DNA from: SYOC01 sp050185455
GTDB lineage: Bacteria; Desulfobacterota; Binatia; Bin18
Direction of reading: 5' to 3'
Assembly: GCA_050185455.1 (NCBI GenBank)
Contig: JBFWZL010000485.1
Span: 1-5,031, forward strand
Length of the DNA: 5,031 bases
The position numbers were made by a program, and so were the translations under genes. The stretch's first letter is position 1; every line of letters starts with the position of its first letter. This document shows positions 1-5,031 of the stretch, one piece after another. Below the pieces are notes generated by a model that was given only the letters and a program-made list of their open reading frames with translations, was not told where the DNA came from and ran no database searches.

Positions 1-496
1 GGAATTCGCCGACATTGAGGGTGTGCTCGCGAATGCGTCGAATGCGCCCTTGGTCATTGGTCTGAATGACTCCATAGTGATCTACATCGGGATCTGAGCG
101 GAGTACTAACGTAGCGACGGCTTGTTTTTGATGATGAAATTTGAGCGCTTCCTGCAGATTCAGGTCAAGGATCGTGTCGCAGTTCACTACCATGAAGGTC
201 TCACCGTCGAGTAATGACTGAGCGTTTTTAATACCGCCGCCGGTTTCCAGGATGGGATCTTCAGGCGAATAAAAAATGCGCATGCCATAAAGACTGCCGT
301 CGCCTAAAGCCTCACGAATTTTTCCACCAAGATGGTGCAAATTGATGACTACTTCCGTGATGCCTTGCGACCGCAGAAAGAGCAGGCTGTACTCGATCAG
401 TGGTCGACCAGCGACAGGCACGAGCGCTTTCGGCACGGTATTGGTTAACGGTTTCAGCCTCGTGCCCAAGCCGGCGGCAAGAATCATGGCTCTCAT
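1..496 (-). CDS. murU: MurU-like sugar-1-phosphate nucleotidyltransferase (C-terminus cut by window edge)
   Basis: Transfers a nucleotidyl group to a sugar 1-phosphate. The 165 visible residues open with the family's nucleotide-binding loop, LAAGLGTRLKPLT (residues 7-18), followed by PKALVPV (22-28). ETGGGI (84-89) and VVNCDT (103-108) follow, with Asp107 the expected metal ligand. This is the N-terminal Rossmann-like part of the family. Relatives are about 220-250 aa, so roughly the last quarter lies outside the window. The chosen ATG (494-496) lies 6 bp past the stop of the kinase gene; no strong Shine-Dalgarno is seen, which suggests translational coupling. A second in-frame ATG lies three codons on, but the first gives the usual spacing to the loop. 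The kinase next door points to MurU (MurNAc-1-phosphate to UDP-MurNAc) rather than a mannose- or glucose-1-phosphate enzyme. The family is certain; the substrate is inferred from context. Confidence 0.85.
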   Translation of the reverse strand, partial: MRAMILAAGLGTRLKPLTNTVPKALVPVAGRPLIEYSLLFLRSQGITEVVINLHHLGGKIREALGDGSLYGMRIFYSPEDPILETGGGIKNAQSLLDGETFMVVNCDTILDLNLQEALKFHHQKQAVATLVLRSDPDVDHYGVIQTNDQGRIRRIREHTLNVGEF

Positions 497-502
497 GAGG
501 AA

Positions 503-1567
503 TCATTCCGGAAAGTGGGCGGCGATAATGTCTTGCAGCTGGCGATATTGCGGGAGTCGTGCCACAACGCGACGGATGGTCGCGAGCGTCGGTGGGATAT
601 AACGGCTATAACCGGTTTTTCCCTTTTCCAATTCGAGATAGTAAAAGCGGCCCACGACTTTACACGCTTTCTGCAACAGACAAAGATTATACTCCTCCCA
701 CAGATGCTCAAGGGAAAGCGTCTCGCCGCCGAGATCAGACCAGGCGTGATGGTAATAATGCACCAGCGATTGTTCCAACGTCGGGGTGATGACTGTGGGA
801 GTGTCACGATCGTTGAGGAGCGTTTCGAGATCATAGGAGGCAGGAGCAAGGAGCGCATCCTGAAAATCAATCACGCGGATCTCTCCGTTATGCACGAACA
901 GGTTCCAGCTGTGATAGTCACGATGATTCAAGAACGCAGGAGCTTGATCGAGCGCGGCGGAGATGTGCGCGAACAGTGAACGTAGTTCACGCCCTTCGGT
1001 CGCGGATAACGACTTGCCTTCTCGTTTCTCCAGTCCCCATTCGATGAAGTGCTCAAACTCCCACAGGAACAGGCGTTGATCGAATCGCTGTTGAAAGGCG
1101 ATGCACGTATCAATGCGATGACGTGTTCCTTCCACTTGGAGTAAAACGAGCTGATCAATGGCTTGGCGGTACAAGCGTTCGATTTCTTCCGTTGGTTGAC
1201 CGTCTACCGCATCTCGCAGAGGCGTATCGCCGACATCTTCAAGCAGTAAAAAACCTTCTTTTTGTCCGTCATAATAGACTTCCGGGATGCGCACTTCTAA
1301 CGGTTGGAGAAACCGATGAACGTTCATGTAGGGAAGTTCTCTCAATGGTTCAGTGAAAACCGCGAGTTCATCGGAAGAAACCGAGAGTCCGCTTCCTGAA
1401 AGGAGCATCGCTACTGTCGAGCCTGGACAATCTCCCTTAAGAGAAAGCCGCTCATAACTACGGCTCGAAGCATCCCCCGTTAAAGGCGTGACACGGTCGA
1501 TCTGCGCCTTCCTACCCCATACCGCCGCTACTGCGGCATCCACAGCCTGACGAATCTGTGCATTCAT
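503..1567 (-). CDS. amgK: AmgK-like sugar kinase (APH/choline-kinase fold)
   Basis: A 354-aa kinase of the aminoglycoside-phosphotransferase fold. The segment LTGDASSRSYERL (29-41) matches the N-terminal GDAS..R.Y.R signature of the AmgK group. FLLLEDVGD (106-114) is the hinge region. LNHRDYHSWNLFV (213-225) is the catalytic loop, with Asp217 the likely catalytic base and Asn222 a metal ligand. VIDFQDAL (232-239) is the DFG-equivalent, with metal-binding Asp234. Length and motif order are those of an intact enzyme. In Pseudomonas, AmgK phosphorylates the anomeric carbon of MurNAc and GlcNAc in cytoplasmic peptidoglycan recycling and is encoded just upstream of murU, the same order as here. 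The gene starts at ATG 1565-1567, where no Shine-Dalgarno is visible. Generic annotation would be phosphotransferase; the specific role is inferred from motifs plus neighbour. Confidence 0.85.
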   Translation of the reverse strand: MNAQIRQAVDAAVAAVWGRKAQIDRVTPLTGDASSRSYERLSLKGDCPGSTVAMLLSGSGLSVSSDELAVFTEPLRELPYMNVHRFLQPLEVRIPEVYYDGQKEGFLLLEDVGDTPLRDAVDGQPTEEIERLYRQAIDQLVLLQVEGTRHRIDTCIAFQQRFDQRLFLWEFEHFIEWGLEKREGKSLSATEGRELRSLFAHISAALDQAPAFLNHRDYHSWNLFVHNGEIRVIDFQDALLAPASYDLETLLNDRDTPTVITPTLEQSLVHYYHHAWSDLGGETLSLEHLWEEYNLCLLQKACKVVGRFYYLELEKGKTGYSRYIPPTLATIRRVVARLPQYRQLQDIIAAHFPE

Positions 1568-1574
1568 GCGCTAC

Positions 1575-1603
1575 GGAGTACCAAGCTGCAAAGACACTGT
1601 CAA
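1575..1603 (-). promoter_or_regulatory. possible promoter for the kinase gene
   Basis: Read on the minus strand, a perfect -35 hexamer TTGACA (1603-1598) is followed after 17 bp by TACTCC (1580-1575), which matches only the first two positions of the -10 consensus. Transcription from here would begin close to the kinase ATG at 1567, giving a nearly leaderless message. That would agree with the missing Shine-Dalgarno. The -10 box is poor, so this is a weak call. Confidence 0.2.
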
Positions 1604-1662
1604 AGCCGTGCATTCAAGAAGGATGGGTTGCAAACCACCAGACTGCGTGATGAAAAGGCGAC

Positions 1663-1914
1663 ATGACAATCGCGAGTGATCCCGCTTCTCTCAGCGTGGG
1701 AGAGCTTGTCGCTCTCGTCAACGAGCTTAAGCAGCTGTTGGCGGAGAAGGAACGGGAGATCGAACGCCTGAAGCGTCTTGTCCCGACGGGATCAGATCAG
1801 GCAGAGCCAGGTGAGATTGCCTCGGGCTCTTCCGTGGAACCTTCACCTGGCAGTGTCGAGGATCTGGTGGAGGAGTTGGAGCGGACATCTCCGCTCCTGA
1901 AGACTGACTACTGA
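1663..1914 (+). CDS. small coiled-coil protein, function unknown (83 aa)
   Basis: I do not recognise this protein. Residues 12-40 form a clear amphipathic helix with heptad spacing: Val19, Leu26, Ile33 and Val40 at one core position and Leu15, Leu22 and Leu36 at the other, with Lys29 the only polar residue. Residues 41-64 are rich in Gly, Ser, Pro and Glu and look disordered. A short acidic helix (65-80) ends the chain. There is no signal peptide or membrane segment, so it is probably a cytoplasmic dimer or oligomer. A purine-rich AAAAGG (1653-1658) lies 4 bp before the ATG, a short but usable spacing. It is the only plus-strand gene here, divergent from the kinase gene and ending 14 bp from the convergent SnoaL-like gene. 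The regular heptads support a real gene. It could also be a relic of the N-terminal coiled coil of a larger protein. Confidence 0.6.
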   Translation: MTIASDPASLSVGELVALVNELKQLLAEKEREIERLKRLVPTGSDQAEPGEIASGSSVEPSPGSVEDLVEELERTSPLLKTDY

Positions 1915-1928
1915 TTGCTGAAAGCTTG

Positions 1929-2327
1929 TTACGACTTCCACAACTCTGACACTAGTTCCGTGTCGATATACGCGGTTCCTTCTTTCACCTTGCCGTCAGC
2001 GATACGCATGACCCAGCAATAGTTGTTGTTGTAAGGCTTACCGGATTTCGAGGCCGCCTTGCCCTCCCACTGCAACACAATTTGATCCCCTTCCGCGATA
2101 ATGTTGCGCACAGTCGGTTGAATCGGTCCGGCGAGTTTGGCGCTGAGCGGCTTGGTCGCGCCTTCAAAGAACTCCTGTTTGCTAGTGTACGTACGAGACA
2201 CCGGACAAGATCCAATGACCGTCCAGCGGACGTTATCATCGAGAATATTGAAAAAAGCTGAACCGTCACCGCGACCCCACGCGGCAAAGGCGTCTTGGAT
2301 CAATTTTTTATTCTCTGCAGCACCCAT
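1929..2327 (-). CDS. SnoaL/NTF2-like (ketosteroid isomerase fold) protein
   Basis: A 132-aa protein with the layout of the SnoaL-like branch of the NTF2 superfamily. It has an N-terminal helix (residues 4-20, IQDAFAAWGRGD), then FFNILDDNVRW (25-35) and a linker with SRTYTSKQEFFEG (44-56). A curved beta sheet follows: VRNIIAEGDQIVLQWEGKA (73-91), NNYCWVMRIADGKV (101-114), and the terminal strand with AYIDT (119-123). Length is normal for a single domain. Family members bind small hydrophobic molecules in a conical pocket and include isomerases, cyclases, hydratases and non-catalytic binding proteins; the exact activity cannot be read here. The strong Shine-Dalgarno AAAGGAGG (2340-2333) lies 5 bp before the ATG and fixes the start. 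It follows the LLM oxidoreductase gene by 71 bp on the same strand, so it is probably the last gene of the catabolic operon, though independent expression is possible. Confidence 0.85.
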   Translation of the reverse strand: MGAAENKKLIQDAFAAWGRGDGSAFFNILDDNVRWTVIGSCPVSRTYTSKQEFFEGATKPLSAKLAGPIQPTVRNIIAEGDQIVLQWEGKAASKSGKPYNNNYCWVMRIADGKVKEGTAYIDTELVSELWKS

Positions 2328-2332
2328 ACAAT

Positions 2333-2340
2333 CCTCCTTT
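2333..2340 (-). promoter_or_regulatory. strong ribosome binding site of the SnoaL-like gene
   Basis: Minus-strand AAAGGAGG is nearly the full anti-16S complement, 5 bp before ATG 2327-2325. It decides the start and predicts efficient translation. The rest of the 71-bp spacer (2328-2398) shows no convincing terminator or promoter. Confidence 0.75.
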
Positions 2341-2398
2341 GTTTTTCCTCTCCCGGTTCTTCGACGAGAAAGGATTTTGCTGATTTTTACTTCCCTCT

Positions 2399-3634
2399 CT
2401 ACAACGCCGCCGCAACCGAAGTCTCGCTTTTCTGGGAAAATGCCAAACTCACCGGTGAATTCGCCTCAAATGGGCTCTTCAGTCCGAGTTTATCCCCGAT
2501 CTCTCGGATTGCCGGCATAACTTCTTGACCTAGTAAGCGGATACACGACATGGAGTCCGCATGGCTCACATTGCCATCATTCCCCCATAGCGCAAGGATG
2601 GATGGTCGAGTTTCTTCGACGATGACACGCAATTTTTCAATAACCTGCTTTGGGGTGCCAGCAATCAAAGCCATGGAATTTAACTGTTTTTCAAATGGCG
2701 GCATGCTCTGTTTGCGGCGGCCCACGCGGAATTCCGCCAACGGTTTTCTCGCCCAGGCGCCGAGGTAACCGGCGGGAGACGCCCACAGGGGGTGCGTGAG
2801 GCCAGTGAACTCCCCTTGCATCCACATGAACTGTTTAGCATTTTCGATGGCTTTCTCTTCGGTTTCGGCCACGTGGCACCGGATCAAGTATCCACGATGC
2901 TCAGGGCCGGACTTGACCCCGACTTTTTCCGCGGTCTCATCGTAGAGCTGCCAGATCTTGTTGCATTCTTCGATAGGCGCATTGAGAATGATGTACGGAT
3001 AGCCATGTTCCGCTGCCCAGATAATCGTCTCACGGCTCACGACACCGGGAATCCATATGCGAGGATGCGGTTGTTGCAATGGCAACACCCACGGGTTGAC
3101 CACCCGCAGTTGATAATGGTCGCCTTCCCAACGGAATGGTCCAGGCTGCGTCCAGGTTTTAATGATGACGTCATGGGCCTCATTGAACCGTTCACGGTTA
3201 TACGCTGGATTTACGTTGGTAGCCAGCGATTCTACACCGCCACCGCGGACAAAGCCGGAGACCAGGCGTCCTTTGGAAATCAAGTCGATCATGGCCAATT
3301 CTTCGGCCAAGCGAACCGGATTGTCCGCGATCGGGAGAGGATTCCCCAAGAGGACAATTTTTACCCGCTTGGTCATACCTGCGAGAATAGAGGCGAATAT
3401 GTTCACCTTCGCCTGCATGCAGAAGGGAGCATTGTGATGCTCGTTGAGCATAATACCATCGACGCCGCACTCTTCCGCGTAGAGGTACTCCTCCAGTCGC
3501 TCGTTATAGAGGCGGCTCGCTTCCTGCGGATTGAAAAATTTGTTCGGAAAGAGAAGCGCCGTGTAGCCGAACTTTTCTCCTTCCTCTTGTGGATATGCCG
3601 ACATCGGTTGTTCGGTGAAATACATCAGATGCAT
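2399..3634 (-). CDS. LLM-class flavin-dependent oxidoreductase (luciferase-like monooxygenase)
   Basis: A 411-aa TIM-barrel flavin monooxygenase of the bacterial-luciferase superfamily. Such enzymes use reduced FMN (or F420 in one branch) and O2 to hydroxylate or cleave organic substrates. The barrel starts at KFGYTALLFP (21-30). NEHH (64-67) corresponds to the conserved EHH of luciferase alpha-like proteins near the flavin. NPVRLAEELAMIDLISKGR (105-123) and the following GFVRGGG (127-133) are the typical core, with glycines expected to contact the flavin phosphate. PRIWIPG (about 176-182) is the later barrel strand. The length is at the upper end for the family; an N-terminal extension of about 20 residues and a C-terminal tail of about 30 account for this. 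The start is set by AAAAGGAGAG (3647-3638), 3 bp before the ATG. It lies downstream of the alpha/beta hydrolase gene across a repeat-filled 128-bp spacer. The substrate is unknown; a separate flavin reductase would be needed for an FMN enzyme and none is in the window. Confidence 0.93.
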   Translation of the reverse strand: MHLMYFTEQPMSAYPQEEGEKFGYTALLFPNKFFNPQEASRLYNERLEEYLYAEECGVDGIMLNEHHNAPFCMQAKVNIFASILAGMTKRVKIVLLGNPLPIADNPVRLAEELAMIDLISKGRLVSGFVRGGGVESLATNVNPAYNRERFNEAHDVIIKTWTQPGPFRWEGDHYQLRVVNPWVLPLQQPHPRIWIPGVVSRETIIWAAEHGYPYIILNAPIEECNKIWQLYDETAEKVGVKSGPEHRGYLIRCHVAETEEKAIENAKQFMWMQGEFTGLTHPLWASPAGYLGAWARKPLAEFRVGRRKQSMPPFEKQLNSMALIAGTPKQVIEKLRVIVEETRPSILALWGNDGNVSHADSMSCIRLLGQEVMPAIREIGDKLGLKSPFEANSPVSLAFSQKSETSVAAAL

Positions 3635-3654
3635 ATTCTCTCCTTTTCAGGAAG

Positions 3655-3754
3655 CTGAGAATGCAGAAGTCAGAATTCAGCATGATTCAGGACTAATAGG
3701 TCCTCACACTTGTTTCTTCTTCTGTATTCTGTCTCCTGAATTCTGGATTCTTTT
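3655..3754. repeat. degenerate 7-bp repeats in inverted orientation between two genes
   Basis: The left block (3655-3682) reads as four heptamers, CTGAGAA TGCAGAA GTCAGAA TTCAGCA. The right block (3720-3754) reads as five heptamers on the opposite pattern, TTCTGTA TTCTGTC TCCTGAA TTCTGGA TTCTTTT. The two blocks are roughly reverse complements around a 37-bp centre. A perfect 10-bp inverted repeat, CAGAATTCAG (3671-3680) and CTGAATTCTG (3736-3745), and an alternative 7-bp pair, TTCAGGA (3686-3692) and TCCTGAA (3734-3740), could form a long hairpin in the transcript. The element fills most of the spacer between the hydrolase stop and the LLM ribosome binding site. It resembles the short tandem heptamer repeats seen between genes in some bacterial genomes. 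It could attenuate transcription or protect RNA within the operon, or simply be repeat debris. There is no clear U-tract to call it a terminator. Confidence 0.65.
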
Positions 3755-3762
3755 ATGGCCGC

Positions 3763-4542
3763 CTACTTCTTCACGAACTCTACAACCAACTTCGCTAACT
3801 CATTCGCCTTTTCGACCTCGACAAAATGCCCGCATTCGTTCAGAGTGACAAACTCTGCGTGCGGCAAAGCTTGCATGTAGCGTTCCCCACAGTTCAATGG
3901 TGTGATTTTGTCCTCTTTGCCCCACACTACCAGCGTCGGGGTATCCACGCCTTTGAGAAGCACGGGAAACGCCTGGTTGAACATATACGGCTTCCAGGCA
4001 ATCCGGGTCGTCATCTCTCGATTCATTTCCCAGGTCACCAGTTGGTCGACATCAGGTTCTTTGCCGTACAGCTCATCCATTTTGCTAGAGTCGTGGAAAC
4101 CCGCGCGAATGTAATCCGTCGTATACACGAGAAACTGGTCCATGATCTCGCCACGAGAAGGTTTCATTCCCATCGCGCTAACCAACACCAGTTTTTTGAG
4201 CTGATGATGATCCATGGTGGCCATTTCCGCCGCAATCCATCCCCCGAACCCTAACCCTACGATAGCAAGCGAGTTGAGCTTCATATCTTTGAGCAGCCAC
4301 TGATAGACAACCGCCATATCGCGCACGTTACGCATCCACTCCGGGCGATCCGATTTATCGAAACCCGGATGCGACGGAACATACACCGTATTGTGCTGCG
4401 CCAGCTGTTCGTAGAGTGGCAGCCAGCCTGGATTCCCTACGTCACGGTGGAGAATGAGCAACGGCTCGCCTATTCCCCCCGTCAGGAAGTGCACCTTTCC
4501 CCCGGCCGCCTCCACGACACTTTCACTCCATATATGCGCCAC
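3763..4542 (-). CDS. alpha/beta hydrolase-fold protein lacking the nucleophilic serine
   Basis: A 259-aa single-domain alpha/beta hydrolase fold of normal length. LLILHRDVGNPGW (28-40) is the strand-3/oxyanion loop, with HR in place of the common HG. PSHPGFDKSDRP (56-67) is the usual PG.G.S.RP segment, with a second glycine replaced by Asp62. IVGLGFGGW (94-102) is the nucleophile elbow, where G-x-S-x-G reads G-L-G-F-G, so Gly98 occupies the serine position. VVWGKEDKITP (205-215) supplies the acid, Asp211, and NECGHF (235-240) the histidine, His239. Hydrolysis by the standard mechanism is therefore unlikely unless another residue substitutes; a lyase, isomerase or binding role is possible. The start is GTG at 4542-4540, supported by GAGAGGAG (4558-4551) 8 bp upstream. 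It sits 48 bp after the 103-aa gene and precedes the LLM oxidoreductase gene, as in a catabolic operon. Confidence 0.9.
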   Translation of the reverse strand: MAHIWSESVVEAAGGKVHFLTGGIGEPLLILHRDVGNPGWLPLYEQLAQHNTVYVPSHPGFDKSDRPEWMRNVRDMAVVYQWLLKDMKLNSLAIVGLGFGGWIAAEMATMDHHQLKKLVLVSAMGMKPSRGEIMDQFLVYTTDYIRAGFHDSSKMDELYGKEPDVDQLVTWEMNREMTTRIAWKPYMFNQAFPVLLKGVDTPTLVVWGKEDKITPLNCGERYMQALPHAEFVTLNECGHFVEVEKANELAKLVVEFVKK

Positions 4543-4550
4543 TGTTTACG

Positions 4551-4558
4551 CTCCTCTC
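4551..4558 (-). promoter_or_regulatory. ribosome binding site fixing the GTG start of the hydrolase gene
   Basis: Minus-strand GAGAGGAG lies 8 bp before the GTG at 4542-4540. No in-frame ATG gives a comparable site, so the GTG start is preferred. Confidence 0.65.
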
Positions 4559-4590
4559 TTTTTTGTAGCTTGATGTTGTCGCCCCTTGCC

Positions 4591-4902
4591 CTAGCGCACA
4601 AGGCTCATAGCCTTGACGGAAAGCCGTTGTTCGGGTCCTTCAGGAAGGAAGTAATCTTCGGCGAGCGTAGCGATAGGACCAATGGCAAGATTCGCGGGAG
4701 CATCAGCTGGAGGCCACCAGCGGAGACGGAAGCCGACCGCTTCAGCGGGAACATCGTGCGTCGTTTCGACTCCACCGGGTCCGTCGTAAAAATATTCGCC
4801 TTCCTCGCCATCGCGAGAGACAAGCCACGCGCCTAGCCATATTTTTCGCTGCTCGGGAGTTTTGTCAGTTTCTCCCCAGTCGATTGTCACTTGTTTAACC
4901 AT
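4591..4902 (-). CDS. uncharacterised small protein (103 aa), Trp- and Pro-rich
   Basis: I do not recognise this family. The preferred start, ATG 4902-4900, begins MVKQVTIDWGETDKTPEQRK, followed by IWLGAWLVSR. The middle holds GEYFYDGPGGVETTHDVP, then VGFRLRWWPPADAPANLAIG. It ends LSVKAMSLVR. The chain is soluble, mostly acidic, with several tryptophans and alternating hydrophobic stretches suggestive of a small beta-rich domain. It has no signal peptide, membrane helix or metal-cysteine motif. A longer form begins at GTG 4941-4939, whose GTGA overlaps the amidohydrolase stop codon as in translational coupling. Its extra 13 residues (MKRERHPTLQKIV) look unlike a conserved N-terminus, and neither start has a good Shine-Dalgarno. 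Position between an amidohydrolase and a hydrolase-fold gene, closely spaced on one strand, suggests an accessory subunit or small enzyme of the same pathway. Confidence 0.7.
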   Translation of the reverse strand: MVKQVTIDWGETDKTPEQRKIWLGAWLVSRDGEEGEYFYDGPGGVETTHDVPAEAVGFRLRWWPPADAPANLAIGPIATLAEDYFLPEGPEQRLSVKAMSLVR

Positions 4903-4937
4903 AACTATTTTCTGCAAAGTGGGATGCCTCTCACGTT

Positions 4938-5031
4938 TCACGTCTGCGCCGCAAACCCGTATAGCTTCGCGGCGTTCAGCCCTAGCACTTTCTTCCGCTC
5001 ATCTTCAGTGAGATCCGCCATTGTGCGATCA
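4938..5031 (-). CDS. amidohydrolase-family protein, C-terminal fragment
   Basis: Only the last 30 codons are in the window; the gene continues beyond the right edge. The visible tail, with LTEDERKKVLGLNAAKLYGF followed by AAQT and a TGA stop (4940-4938), matches the usual end of amidohydrolase-2 (ACMSD-like) proteins. In that family, a helix of the form L..(D/E)..(R/K)K(I/V)LG.NA..L(Y/F)G closes the TIM barrel. Family members are metal-dependent hydrolases or decarboxylases acting on aromatic and related acids. No active-site residues are visible, so activity and metal ligands cannot be judged. It is the most upstream visible gene of the catabolic block; the operon promoter must lie outside the window. 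Confidence 0.75.
   Translation of the reverse strand, partial: DRTMADLTEDERKKVLGLNAAKLYGFAAQT

Noticed and set aside
515..979. Plus-strand open frame (154 codons) antisense to the kinase gene
   Set aside because: Lies wholly within the kinase gene, whose catalytic motifs are intact. The predicted product has no recognisable family features.
1915..1928. Bidirectional terminator between the convergent 83-aa and SnoaL-like genes
   Set aside because: The gap is only 14 bp and no hairpin could be built from it or its immediate flanks.
2328..2398. Possible terminator between the LLM and SnoaL-like genes
   Set aside because: Only short imperfect complementary stretches (around TTTCTC and GAGAGGAAA) are present, with no stable GC stem followed by a U-tract in the direction of transcription.
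2792..3658. Long plus-strand open frame (288 codons) antisense to the LLM oxidoreductase gene
   Set aside because: The opposite strand encodes a full, clearly recognisable protein with a good ribosome binding site. The antisense product has no recognisable domain or ordered motif and is explained by codon bias of the real gene.
4238..4257. G-rich minus-strand run (GGGTTAGGGTTCGGGGG) resembling telomere repeats or a G-quadruplex
   Set aside because: Only three runs of three or more G, and the sequence is fully explained by codons for the nucleophile elbow of the hydrolase.
4369..4836. Plus-strand open frame (155 codons) spanning the hydrolase start and the 103-aa gene
   Set aside because: Overlaps two minus-strand genes and their spacer, including the hydrolase ribosome binding site. 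The translation is Arg/Ser/Phe-rich without domain features.

Overview
This is a chromosomal-looking window from an uncultured-type, free-living bacterium with moderate GC (slightly above 50% by eye). No tRNA, rRNA, CRISPR array, phage gene or insertion sequence is visible. The gene content suggests a metabolically versatile environmental Gram-negative: an LLM-type flavin monooxygenase, an amidohydrolase, an alpha/beta hydrolase and a SnoaL-like protein, next to an AmgK/MurU-like pair. Lineages once lumped with the deltaproteobacteria (Binatota, Tectomicrobia, Rokubacteria and similar) carry such gene sets. That placement is inference from gene content only.

Layout. All recognisable genes but one lie on the minus strand. 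From right to left, in the direction of transcription, they are: the last 30 codons of an amidohydrolase (4938-5031); an unrecognised protein of about 103 aa (4591-4902, or from a GTG at 4941); an alpha/beta hydrolase with a GTG start and a good ribosome binding site (3763-4542); a 128-bp spacer built from degenerate 7-bp repeats in inverted arrangement; an LLM-class flavin-dependent oxidoreductase of 411 aa (2399-3634); and a SnoaL/NTF2-like protein of 132 aa with a strong Shine-Dalgarno (1929-2327). A small plus-strand gene for an 83-aa coiled-coil protein (1663-1914) runs convergently into the SnoaL gene. Beyond a 95-bp divergent spacer is a tight minus-strand pair: an AmgK-like sugar kinase (503-1567) and a MurU-like nucleotidyltransferase (1-496, C-terminus outside the window).

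How the genes may work together. The kinase and nucleotidyltransferase match the peptidoglycan-recycling logic in which AmgK phosphorylates MurNAc/GlcNAc at the anomeric position and MurU makes UDP-MurNAc. The right-hand block looks like a catabolic operon in which a flavin monooxygenase, hydrolase-fold proteins and a SnoaL-fold protein act in turn on an unknown organic substrate.

The points most worth a second look are: the alpha/beta hydrolase, which has glycine (Gly98) where the nucleophilic serine should be while keeping plausible Asp and His positions; the heptamer-repeat spacer; and the two small unrecognised proteins. I did not find evidence of a defence system or mobile element.
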